The notes under the pieces are model-generated. The model saw nothing but the letters and a program-made list of their open reading frames with translations, made no database searches and was not told the DNA's origin. The position numbers were made by a program, and so were the translations under genes. From NCBI GenBank assembly GCA_933822405.4, contig CAKOGP040001001.1:374636-438635 (forward strand): 64,000 bases of DNA, written 5' to 3'. This document shows positions 56,309-64,000 of the stretch, one piece after another. Origin of the DNA: Cylindrotheca closterium. Taxonomy: Eukaryota > Bacillariophyta > Bacillariophyceae > Bacillariales > Bacillariaceae. Numbering within the stretch: the first letter of the stretch is position 1; the number at the start of each line of letters is the position of its first letter.

Positions 56309-57956
56309 ATGTTAGATGCTTATTATGGCCGTTGCACGATCTTTTCCGACAAGGTCAAATCCATCCAGAAGCTTCGCCAACAGAAGAAACTCAGTAAGGA
56401 TGACAAGGAACTGATCGACGCCAGGTGCACAGTTCTTATGCTTATTGCTGACAATGCAAGCGAACATGTGTTTCGCAAGGTGGTTCCGGAATCGGAAATG
56501 AAGTGTTGGTTGACCTACGCCGTCTCGGAAATGAAACGGATGGCCACTGATCCCAACTGGATGGCAACGGGAGATCTAGAAGAGTATGATGATCTTGCCA
56601 CACTTCAGGTGTGTGGATGTATCTTCAACTATCCCATTCCTGTGGCTATTTGTTGCCTTTGCAAGCGACTTCTTTCGTGTCTTTGCCACTTTTATCAAGG
56701 CCCGGAAAGGTCGCAACAATCGGATGCCGTCACAATACATCTCGCTATTGGTTGTTCGCATTGTTTTCTCTGCATACAACATCGCGAGAATGAGATTTGA
56801 TAGCAATTGGAACGAAGAGAAGGTTTTCAAGAAGTTTGAGTCTTCTGGAATCCTGGAACAGTTCCTCCGGTGCGCTACATTTGTCGACGACAATCGCGGT
56901 TTGGTCCAATTTCTCAATCAGCTCCAGTCTTGTGTAAACTTTCTGCATAAGAAGTTCGAGAAGGGCAAGCCATGTGGTGATGTTCTGATTGCTATTCTTG
57001 AAGGGAAAGACGGAAGTCGAGTGAAGCGGCCTGCTGTCTTGAACCAACTTGAGGCGATTTCCAGGGTTGTCGAAGCAATAAATATCTCCAAGAAGGAGAA
57101 GAAGACCAAGATGACGAAGATGTGTCGCCATTGCGGCAATTCAGATCCATCGGACGCTTTTCAAGATTCTCTAAAGTCATGTGCTCGATGCAAAAACGCC
57201 TGTTACTGTTCCAAAGAATGCCAAAGAGCTGACTGGAAGATTCACAAAACGACTTGTCTACCTGCGGCCCCAAAGCCGGAAATGAAACAGGTTGATAATA
57301 TGGAACGAATTCTGTCAAACTTTGCTCGCAAGTACTACGTATTAATCATGGCCAAAATGGTCGAAGCGTGCAAGGGGACAGATTTGAAGAAGAAGGATGT
57401 ACTCATTGAGCTCGACTACACTGCCAACAAGCATGGGATAGTTCCAGCTATGCAAGAGCCTCCAGTCTTTGCGATCGTACCTATACGGCACTACATTGAT
57501 GGGTCCCGAACCAATTGGTTTGGGAGAGGTCATGACAATGACCCACAATTCCGTCAACAGATGATTGCTGTGATGCGAGACAACCTCCAAAAGATGAAAT
57601 CGTGGCACCTAATGTTTTTTGTCAACTTTAATGGAACCACGACATGCGGTAAACTGGACATGTAAGTTTCCTTGAGGCAGCGCCATGTGTCTAGAATCTG
57701 ATTCTGTTTTGGTTTCTAATTCTTCTTTGCGACCCCATTTTTGACTTTAATTTGCAGTGAACGAATGTATACTGGCGAGGTATTTGACGGCTTTCACAGT
57801 GCCATTGTCGACCGGGACTTGGGGCCTCTCAGGCGCATTATGCGTCCAGAGTATTTTGAATTTGTTCAAGGATTTATGCTGCTCAATTACGGGATTGGAG
57901 AAATGGGTGCAAACCAAACGGAGCGATTTTGGACCAAATTTGCATCTACCAAGTGA
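56309..57956 (+). CDS. MYND-type zinc-finger protein
   Basis: Three exons (56309-56610, 56789-57661, 57758-57956), introns 178 and 96 nt, 457 aa; the total length divides by three and both splices restore similarity. ATG 56309 is the first in-frame ATG, so the true N-terminus may lie in an upstream exon. Residues about 1-100 form an uncharacterised helical region; LEQFLRCATFVDDNRGLVQF follows. The MYND finger is complete: CRHCGNSDPSDAF, CARCKNACYCSKECQRADW, HKTTC with the expected Cys/His set. A conserved C-terminal part (IELDYTANKHGIVPAMQEPP, GEVFDGFHSAIVDRDLGPLR) is shared with the broken copy at 41317-42329. MYND fingers are protein-interaction modules, often in transcription or chromatin. 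Partner unknown. Confidence 0.82.
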
Positions 57957-58842
57957 TGAATGAATCAATGAATCAATCCACTGTTGGACGCCAGTGTCAG
58001 GAAGCTTGCGTTTGAATACATCACTGTTCTTTCTTGTAGTCTTTTTTTCTTTTTTAACGATCATGATATGCGATAGCAATTGTCATTTCTGCCGCCTCGT
58101 TCTTGTGATTTTAGCCACCATCGGAACGTCTCGATACCACTTCAATGAACCTCACATTCATGATGTACGACCATTATATATGCTTCATTATTATCACGGT
58201 AGTGTTGATGATATTCTCGTGTCCCGAGAGTGTTCGTAGATTGATTCGACCAAGCAACCAGTGTTCAATCTCATTTCAGGAATGGTCGTGTTGTTGTTCG
58301 ACCTCTTGAGTGTGACAAGTTGGTTTGCTTCCACGACTTTTATGCAGCCACATAATTTCCAGGCAATCATCTTGCATCACATGGTGTTATGTATTTTTCC
58401 TGAACCTTCATTGATATCTTGTCAATGCATGATGAAGTGACGTTGATGTACTACGGTACAGTATCCTCGTTTGTAGATGTATTTTCGAATTTGGGTATCT
58501 TTCGATCAGAAAAAGGCGTTACTTCTCCGCGCCGGCACGCAATGACGTCAGTAGTGACACCCGGTACAAATATACGTGCGTTCCAATTGGAAGAATGTCG
58601 CACCATCCAATGATTGGTTGCGAATCTTTCAGCCGAAGGCTTTGACGATGGCAATTGGACAAAAGATTTCTATTCGAAACAACGGCTCTATCCCATCCGC
58701 ATCAATCATATCTTTTCATCAATTCGATTAATCGATTGATTGCAATAGAAGCTCACTTTTCTTCCATTTCTCTCAAGTCACAGCCTCGCTCCCTACCTGC
58801 CTATCTGCCTATACCTTTTAGCGCACGTTAAAATATATCACA
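57957..58842. other. Intergenic, promoter region of the motif-repeat gene
   Basis: About 890 bp. Direct repeats of aatgaatcaatg (57957-57980) and ctgcctatc just before the next start. No gene supported. Confidence 0.55.
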
Positions 58843-60603
58843 ATGAAGCACTGCCTCGTTCTCGCTCCCTTTCTTCTTTCTTCCGCGGTTGCCTTTACCG
58901 CTGTCAACCAGCAATTCCAAGCCTTTGTGAAGGCACCAGGCAGCACTACTGCCTTGAAGGTTGCCAATTTCGATTACCACGGCACCAGTGACCGCATTGG
59001 AGAAGCCTACAAAGAATGGTGTCGTGTGTACAACAAGACTGATCAGTCAAGACTGGAGATCTTTGCCTACCACTTTTTGTTGGCCGAGAAGTTCTTTGGG
59101 CAAACTGGAGCTCCTATTAAGCTAAATGAATTCGCCGACTTGACTTCGGCCGAGTACATGGCCCTTCAAGAGAAAGGAAGCTTGCCACAGGTGGCACCAC
59201 CTACCGAGGTGGTTGTCTCCGAAACTAAGGCATCCGACTACGCAGTTCCCGAACCCGTTGCACCAGCCAACTACGGAACTTCTGCAGCGTCTTATTTGGA
59301 TGCTTTGAGTTCCCAAAGTCAAGCCTCCAACACTCTTTCTGGTGCTGGTATGACTTCCTACTTGGACACTGTTCCCACGAATGGATCCATTTTGGGAGGC
59401 TCTGGCATGACTTCCTATTTGGATACCGTGTCGGGGGCTGCACCTTTGTCCAACGCCTATGCTACCGGTACTTCTTCACCACCACCTGCTCCAGCCGCAT
59501 ATGTTGCCCCCGCGCCCTATGTTCCTCCTCCTGCAGCCGCGGCACCACCAGCCCCAGCAGCTCCTTCCACTCCCGTAGCCAGTTCTGGGAACTACATGGA
59601 CAATTTGTCGTCTGCTTCCTCGACTACACGTGGAGCTGGCATTAAATCTTATTTGGATTCCGTCCCCGCCAACGCGGCTGTCCGTGGTTCTGGCATGACT
59701 TCCTACTTGGATTCGGTCGCTGGCAGCACTTATACTCCTTTTCAAGCCCCAGCAGCAGCGGCAGCTCCTCAGCCATATGTTCCACCACCTGCTCAACCAT
59801 ATGTTCCACCTCCTGCGCCAGCTGCTGAAGTTGCCCAGCCCGTTGCTCCTCCACCAGCACCGGCCCAACCCTACGTTCCTGCCGAATCCAACACCGTTGC
59901 TTCTCGTGGTGGAAACTACATGGACAACCTTTCGACTTCTGCCGGTTCTACTACTCCTCGAGGAGCTGGTATTTCCAGTTATTTGGATACTGTCTCCAGC
60001 AATTCTGCCCGTCAAGGTGGTGTTGGTATGACTTCCTATTTGAACAATATGGGAAAAGCTTCTGACTTTGCAACTATCGAGACTACTGGTACACCTGTAG
60101 CTCCCTATGTTCCTCCACCACCAGCTACTACCCCACCACCGGCTGCTGCTGTTCCCCAACCAGTTCAACAGGCTGCTGCTGCTCCCCAACCAGTCCAACA
60201 GCCGGTTGCTCCAGCTGCTCCAGTCGCACCTTTGGTGGTTCCCCAAAGGTCTCCTTCTTATGTTCCACCTCGCCAATCGAGGAACGTTCCCGGTGGTCAC
60301 TGGATGGATACCGTGACTCCCATCAGCTCGTATGGATCTCACGGAGTCAATGGCGAATGGGATGACAGCAACTACCAAGCTGCCAATGATCGTTACAACC
60401 GCCGTCGAGCTGCCAAAAACTACCAACAGGCACAGGCCGCAGCCTACACGGTTGGACAACAATATCAAAAGCAGCCTTCCTACAAGGAAGAGTCGTCCTC
60501 GTCCTCTTCGTCTCAAGAACCCATTGAACCCTTGGCCGAGCGTGTGCAACGTCGTCAAAAGCGTCAAATAGAGACTTTTGGAGGAGGTTTCATTATTTCT
60601 TAA
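58843..60603 (+). CDS. Plastid- or secretory-directed I29-like protein with repeated Y-[LM]-[DN] motifs
   Basis: Single exon, 586 aa from ATG 58843. A signal peptide (HCLVLAPFLLSSAVA) ends before FTAVN, close to the A-x-A-F plastid rule. An I29-like (cathepsin propeptide) domain occupies about 48-110: EAYKEWCRVYNKTDQSRLEI, FAYHFLLAEKFFG, KLNEFADLTSAEY. No peptidase domain follows. Residues about 150-490 instead hold at least ten spaced short motifs of the form [SNH]-[YW]-[LM]-[DN]-x-[LVM]: SYLDAL, SYLDTV twice, NYMDNL twice, SYLDSV twice, SYLDTV, SYLNNM, HWMDTV. They are linked by Pro/Ala-rich disordered segments rich in PYVPPP. The C-terminus is Arg/Gln/Ser-rich. Multivalent short motifs on a flexible chain resemble the layout of pyrenoid/Rubisco linker proteins, but the motif differs and this is only an analogy. 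Confidence 0.86.
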   Translation: MKHCLVLAPFLLSSAVAFTAVNQQFQAFVKAPGSTTALKVANFDYHGTSDRIGEAYKEWCRVYNKTDQSRLEIFAYHFLLAEKFFGQTGAPIKLNEFADLTSAEYMALQEKGSLPQVAPPTEVVVSETKASDYAVPEPVAPANYGTSAASYLDALSSQSQASNTLSGAGMTSYLDTVPTNGSILGGSGMTSYLDTVSGAAPLSNAYATGTSSPPPAPAAYVAPAPYVPPPAAAAPPAPAAPSTPVASSGNYMDNLSSASSTTRGAGIKSYLDSVPANAAVRGSGMTSYLDSVAGSTYTPFQAPAAAAAPQPYVPPPAQPYVPPPAPAAEVAQPVAPPPAPAQPYVPAESNTVASRGGNYMDNLSTSAGSTTPRGAGISSYLDTVSSNSARQGGVGMTSYLNNMGKASDFATIETTGTPVAPYVPPPPATTPPPAAAVPQPVQQAAAAPQPVQQPVAPAAPVAPLVVPQRSPSYVPPRQSRNVPGGHWMDTVTPISSYGSHGVNGEWDDSNYQAANDRYNRRRAAKNYQQAQAAAYTVGQQYQKQPSYKEESSSSSSSQEPIEPLAERVQRRQKRQIETFGGGFIIS

Positions 60604-60993
60604 AATTTATTCAAGCGCAGTGCAGCACACTGGATGGGCGCAAAAAGTGCATTGCTGACGACTGTCTTCATCATCATGACCCCACACCGACGAAATGACT
60701 GCTTCACTCCAAAAAAGCAGTGTTAACCTTGTGTGGGCGTCGTCTTTCCAAAACAACGCAACTACTCATTCGACTCGATCATACAAAAATAACACACGAT
60801 GTCACGTCACGCATACTACTACTCTTTTAGTTTATCCTTGCTCATTAGTATTCGTTTTGCAGCATGATTATGCATAGACTTGGTCAAATGGTGACCAAGA
60901 GTTTACAAATCCAATAATGCATCTTTCTGCTGCACTTTTTCTACCACTACTACTACTACTACTACCACTACTACTACTACTACTACTACTAAC
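60604..60993. other. Intergenic between convergent genes with (ACT)n microsatellite
   Basis: Holds a trinucleotide (act)n run at about 60945-60991. No gene. The two I29-family genes converge here. Confidence 0.6.
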
Positions 60994-61851
60994 CTATGGG
61001 CCCAAATTGGAGTATGGTGATACATTCCTTGTTCGCTTCCACCTATTCTCGTGTTGCATGGCGTTGAGAAAGGTTGGGGGGATTTGGGAATCATTTTTTT
61101 TCAGGGTTGGTGATGAGCTTTCTTCCGACTCATGATGGCTGTTGTGCTGCTCAGAAGAAGACTCATTATCACCATGGTTAATGTACTCAACGTACACTCC
61201 ATTGCCAATCTGCTTGACAACCGATGATGGTAGAACTCGACCACCGTTTGGAGTGGAATGATTCAAGGGCTCGATGCAGTGGTTATTTCCAGAACGTGGA
61301 TTGCAATCGGCAAATTCACCCAAGTGGAAATCTTCCTCCAAGTTGTTCGCTGATTCATAGACGGCATGGAGAAGATTCTGTTTAAAGTCTTCAAACTTGT
61401 TAGGATCTTGCTGTTTGTTGTACTCTTGGCACCAACTATGATAGGCTTCGAGCAATAACATTTCTCGTCGATGCTCTTCTTGTGTCAGATCTCCATATTG
61501 ATTCAGACGAAAGAAAGGAAGCCCACCGTGGCCTTCTTCGGCTTCCGCCAATAAATCCAAATAGTTTCGTTGGAAGGCTCTAAAATGGACCGGATCTGGT
61601 TGCTTGTTGTGCAACTCAGCCCACTTGCGATATTCGGAAGCAATGTGTTCCTCCATACCATAGGCATCCGGTTCGCTGACCACCTCGCCGTGGTTCCAGG
61701 GTATCCAATCGTCGTTGGAGGAAGTCACCAAAGGTTCGGACGACTTGATATCATCCAAGGAAACAATTACTCTGGATTTTCCAGGGGACCAACTAGACAC
61801 CAGACTGGGAAAGCATATCAACGAGAGAAGACAACCCGCCAAATTCATCAT
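60994..61851 (-). CDS. Secreted-type protein with two I29-like domains
   Basis: Single exon, 285 aa from ATG 61851 (a second ATG follows). Signal peptide LAGCLLSLICFPSLVSS. Two I29-like units in tandem: ASEYRKWAELHNKQPDPVHF, AFQRNYLDLLAEA, FRLNQYGDLTQEE; then EAYHSWCQEYNKQQDPNKFE, FKQNLLHAVYES, LGEFADCNP. No protease domain. The C-terminal 90 residues are Ser/Glu/His-rich. Tandem I29 without peptidase suggests a protease inhibitor or an adapted binding module. Convergent with the motif-repeat gene and divergent from the next one. Confidence 0.82.
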   Translation of the reverse strand: MMNLAGCLLSLICFPSLVSSWSPGKSRVIVSLDDIKSSEPLVTSSNDDWIPWNHGEVVSEPDAYGMEEHIASEYRKWAELHNKQPDPVHFRAFQRNYLDLLAEAEEGHGGLPFFRLNQYGDLTQEEHRREMLLLEAYHSWCQEYNKQQDPNKFEDFKQNLLHAVYESANNLEEDFHLGEFADCNPRSGNNHCIEPLNHSTPNGGRVLPSSVVKQIGNGVYVEYINHGDNESSSEQHNSHHESEESSSPTLKKNDSQIPPTFLNAMQHENRWKRTRNVSPYSNLGP

Positions 61852-62170
61852 GGCAAGTACTTTAGGATGATGGCGGCAACGTTGGATGGTATCACTACCT
61901 TACAGCGATGATGGTTCTAGTACTTGAAATGAGTTCAGTATCTTTTTCTGATGGATGATGGTCGCAAAACGTCAGTAAAGCGAGTCTACCAATAGTCAAA
62001 AAACTCTTTGTCAGCAGCGAGTTTACCAATAGTCCAAAAACTCTTTGCGCGACCACCCTGAAATCATCTGCTTCAAATGTCTGGACCAGAATGAGAAGAC
62101 TTTTTTCAAATCCATCACGACCATGGACGCAGGATGGATACCAAAACTAAGGCAAAGGAGAAGGATCAAA
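61852..62170. repeat. Divergent promoter spacer with 31-bp direct repeat
   Basis: 319-bp spacer between divergent starts. gcgagtctaccaatagtc, continuing aaaaaactctttg, at 61980-62010 recurs with two changes at 62018-62048, 38 bp apart. May be a regulatory direct repeat or a simple duplication. Confidence 0.7.
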
Positions 62171-64000
62171 ATGTATAGATCGTTCGTGGTATTCCTTTTT
62201 CTCGCTTCAGAATCCAATGGATTCTTCTTTCCAGCAGGGCTACACGTGCAGCAGACTGAGTCATCAATAATAAGGAGACGGCTTTCAAGTCTATCAAAGT
62301 CGATTCGCCACGGAGAAGAAGAAGACTCGGATGGGGTTTCTGAACGGCTTCGGTCCGCATACGAAGATTGGTGTCAGACATATGAGGAAACCTTTAGTTC
62401 GTCTAGACTGGAAGTATTCTCGTATCATTTTATGATGGCAGAGAACTATAGCAAACGGACAGGAGTCAAGGTCAAGCTGAACGAATTTGCGGGATTGACC
62501 GAGCCAGAGATCGAGGAGATCCTGGCCATTATTGGCAAGGCAAGCGACGGAATTGAGAGACCACTGGGGGTAGAGTTTCTTGACTACGAATTCGAAGAAG
62601 AAGAACCATCGAGTCTAGTTCCTAATACTTTTACGGATACCATGGAACCACCTTCCGACATTTCAGACCAGAATCATGCCTTTGGATCCAATGATGCAGA
62701 CGATAGGATCGCGACAGCAACCAATACCTACTTGGAGACAATGGATAAAGCCTCAATAGTTCCACCAACAGGATCGAACCTATTCAAAGAAATCAGTGCA
62801 TCGATATTGAACAAGGAAGAATCAAGAAACAATGGCGACAGCACAAACGAAGAACCTGATCATGAAAAAGTGCCACCGTCATTGGATCCAATCTATGTCG
62901 AAGCAACTTACGAGGAAACTCAAATCCAAGACAACGTGTCATCAGAGACAGTTCCTAATTTCAGCGTTGTCGGAGATAATCCCACAGGAATCAATGCTAA
63001 GATGGAAGAAGAATTCGATACAGACGAAGCCTTTTATTTAGGACAACAACGACAAGGCAGCGTTCCTCCCAGCAGCAATCAACATCATCAACATCATCCA
63101 CAGCAACCACCATCACCGAGTACTACTAGGCCAAATAAGACTGAATCACCAGCCGCCACATCCATGGCACGAGAAGCTGCCAACCAAGCCAATATTGATC
63201 TTTCACTCATTCCAGGCACTGGGAAGAACGGAATAATAACACTGCACGATGTGGAATTGGCACGAGATTCGGCCATCGAAGTCGAATATCAATCCTATAC
63301 CTCGGAGGAGAGGATACGAAATGGACCATTCCGACATGAACAAGACTTATTCATGGATACTCCTTTTGATGATGGTGAATCATCATTTGACCCAGAGACA
63401 TCCATGGATCATGATGCTACTGCCAATGTCAATGGCTTGCAACAAGAACAGCAACCTGCAAATGGAATGGGATACATGCAGCAGGGTCCCGATGATTCTT
63501 CTTCACAAGACATGTTTTACCAAAATCGACAGACTGACGAAATGTTTCAAGAAGATCCAACCGCTCAATATGATATGCACGCAGATAAGTTTAGAGATGA
63601 GCACCCATATCATCCAGCAGATTCCCATGAACTTGACCAGCATCAGTACGGAGATTCAGATGATGACAAGTTCCGACAAGAACTGCAAGATCATTCAAAT
63701 CATCAATCTGAGTCTGACATTATGGATACTAGTGACTTGAGTTATGGTCCAACAGAGGAGCTGACTGAAAATGTCATTGGAAATGAAGAACCATCGTTTT
63801 CATCGGACCATTCTTTCCTTGGAGTGGATCCCTTGGATGAAAGAATCGATCGTGCTATCCATGGTGACGAATTTGAATTTGTGTCCCAACAGCAGTATCC
63901 TCAAGTCGAGGACGACTTTATCGTTGAGCAACTTATTGAGAAAATTACCTCGGAGGATGGTCCTATTGGCTTGCACGATCTTGGTAATACGGTACCTCAT
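62171..64000 (+). CDS. I29-like protein with E2-type peripheral subunit-binding module (partial)
   Basis: Open from ATG 62171 to the window end, 610 codons, no stop, so truncated by the window. Signal peptide YRSFVVFLFLASESNG followed by FFFPAG, possibly a plastid-type +1 Phe. The I29-like domain at about 58-120 reads RSAYEDWCQTYEETFSSSRL, EVFSYHFMMAENYSKRTG and KLNEFAGLTEPE. Then come long acidic, Ser/Gln-rich, probably disordered stretches with TYLETMDK and TFTDTME, which resemble the Y-L-D motif of the gene at 58843. Near residue 330 is SMAREAANQANIDLSLIP, then GTGKNGIITLHDVELA, a good match to the E3/E1-binding domain of 2-oxoacid dehydrogenase E2 (R-x-x-A-x-x-x-x-I-D-L-x-x-x-x-G-T-G-x-x-G-x-I-x-x-x-D-V). 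This module normally holds a dehydrogenase component. Its pairing with I29 in a targeted protein is unusual. The true C-terminus is not seen. Confidence 0.82.
   Translation, partial: MYRSFVVFLFLASESNGFFFPAGLHVQQTESSIIRRRLSSLSKSIRHGEEEDSDGVSERLRSAYEDWCQTYEETFSSSRLEVFSYHFMMAENYSKRTGVKVKLNEFAGLTEPEIEEILAIIGKASDGIERPLGVEFLDYEFEEEEPSSLVPNTFTDTMEPPSDISDQNHAFGSNDADDRIATATNTYLETMDKASIVPPTGSNLFKEISASILNKEESRNNGDSTNEEPDHEKVPPSLDPIYVEATYEETQIQDNVSSETVPNFSVVGDNPTGINAKMEEEFDTDEAFYLGQQRQGSVPPSSNQHHQHHPQQPPSPSTTRPNKTESPAATSMAREAANQANIDLSLIPGTGKNGIITLHDVELARDSAIEVEYQSYTSEERIRNGPFRHEQDLFMDTPFDDGESSFDPETSMDHDATANVNGLQQEQQPANGMGYMQQGPDDSSSQDMFYQNRQTDEMFQEDPTAQYDMHADKFRDEHPYHPADSHELDQHQYGDSDDDKFRQELQDHSNHQSESDIMDTSDLSYGPTEELTENVIGNEEPSFSSDHSFLGVDPLDERIDRAIHGDEFEFVSQQQYPQVEDDFIVEQLIEKITSEDGPIGLHDLGNTVPH

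Noticed and set aside
59476..60567. 363-codon minus-strand frame opposite the motif-repeat gene
   Set aside because: Shadow frame created by Pro/Ala codon bias; composition very Arg/Ser/Gly-rich and no domain.
1..64000. tRNA, rRNA or CRISPR elements
   Set aside because: No T-arm consensus with matching stems, no rRNA-like stretch and no spacer-repeat pattern was found by eye.

Overview
The window is nuclear DNA of a photosynthetic stramenopile, almost certainly a pennate diatom and perhaps one of the Bacillariales (Nitzschia, Pseudo-nitzschia or Fragilariopsis type). This rests on five things. Genes carry 0-3 short GT-AG introns of 67-178 nt. Diatom-typical families are present: a receptor cyclase fused to a phosphodiesterase, HSF factors, CRAL-TRIO plus a GRGxxxxxHxGN domain, BspA-type LRR and PT-repeat membrane proteins. 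Several N-termini are signal peptides ending in an A-x-A-F-like plastid motif. Genes lie on both strands without operons. Intergenic DNA is compact, 0.1-1.5 kb. One 10-N gap (49232-49241) marks a scaffold join.

Layout. 36-3554: receptor cyclase/PDE (-). 5204-9079: satellite-like tandem array with a 717-bp unit. 9548-11249: decayed BspA-LRR/ankyrin gene. 12787-14335: transcription factor with two HSF domains. 14741-16472: membrane protein with repetitive basic tail. 18024-23267: two tandem paralogues sharing an orphan C-terminal domain. 23680-25525: secreted or vacuolar metallophosphoesterase. 25834-27399: CRAL-TRIO plus DNA-binding-like fusion. 28878-32064: PT-repeat receptor-like protein with GDW repeats. 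32263-39034: UTP23, a GT8-like glycosyltransferase, a plastid GST-like protein and an aldo-keto reductase. 39814-44836: RlmM/FtsJ-like methyltransferase, a broken MYND copy and a frame-disrupted TPR-SET gene. 45851-50220: ADF-H/SH3BGRL fusion, a small hypothetical, repeats around the gap and a TPR-like gene. 50840-57956: plastid mTERF-ankyrin protein, a duplicated-CFSG protein, a coiled-coil membrane protein and the intact MYND gene. 58843-64000: three neighbouring genes that share a cathepsin-propeptide-like (I29) domain but no protease domain.

The most unusual region is the right end. Three secreted or plastid-directed I29-type proteins sit side by side. One carries ten spaced Y-[LM]-[DN] motifs in a proline-rich chain, which resembles multivalent linker proteins. 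One has two I29 modules. The third combines I29 with a module resembling the E3/E1-binding (peripheral subunit-binding) domain of 2-oxoacid dehydrogenase E2. Together they may form an undescribed scaffold or inhibitor system. Also notable are the near-perfect 717-bp array with a palindromic core, the double-HSF factor, the ADF-H/double SH3BGRL fusion and the plastid mTERF-ankyrin protein. Splice sites given here were found by reading and keep frame and domain continuity. No transcript data were available.
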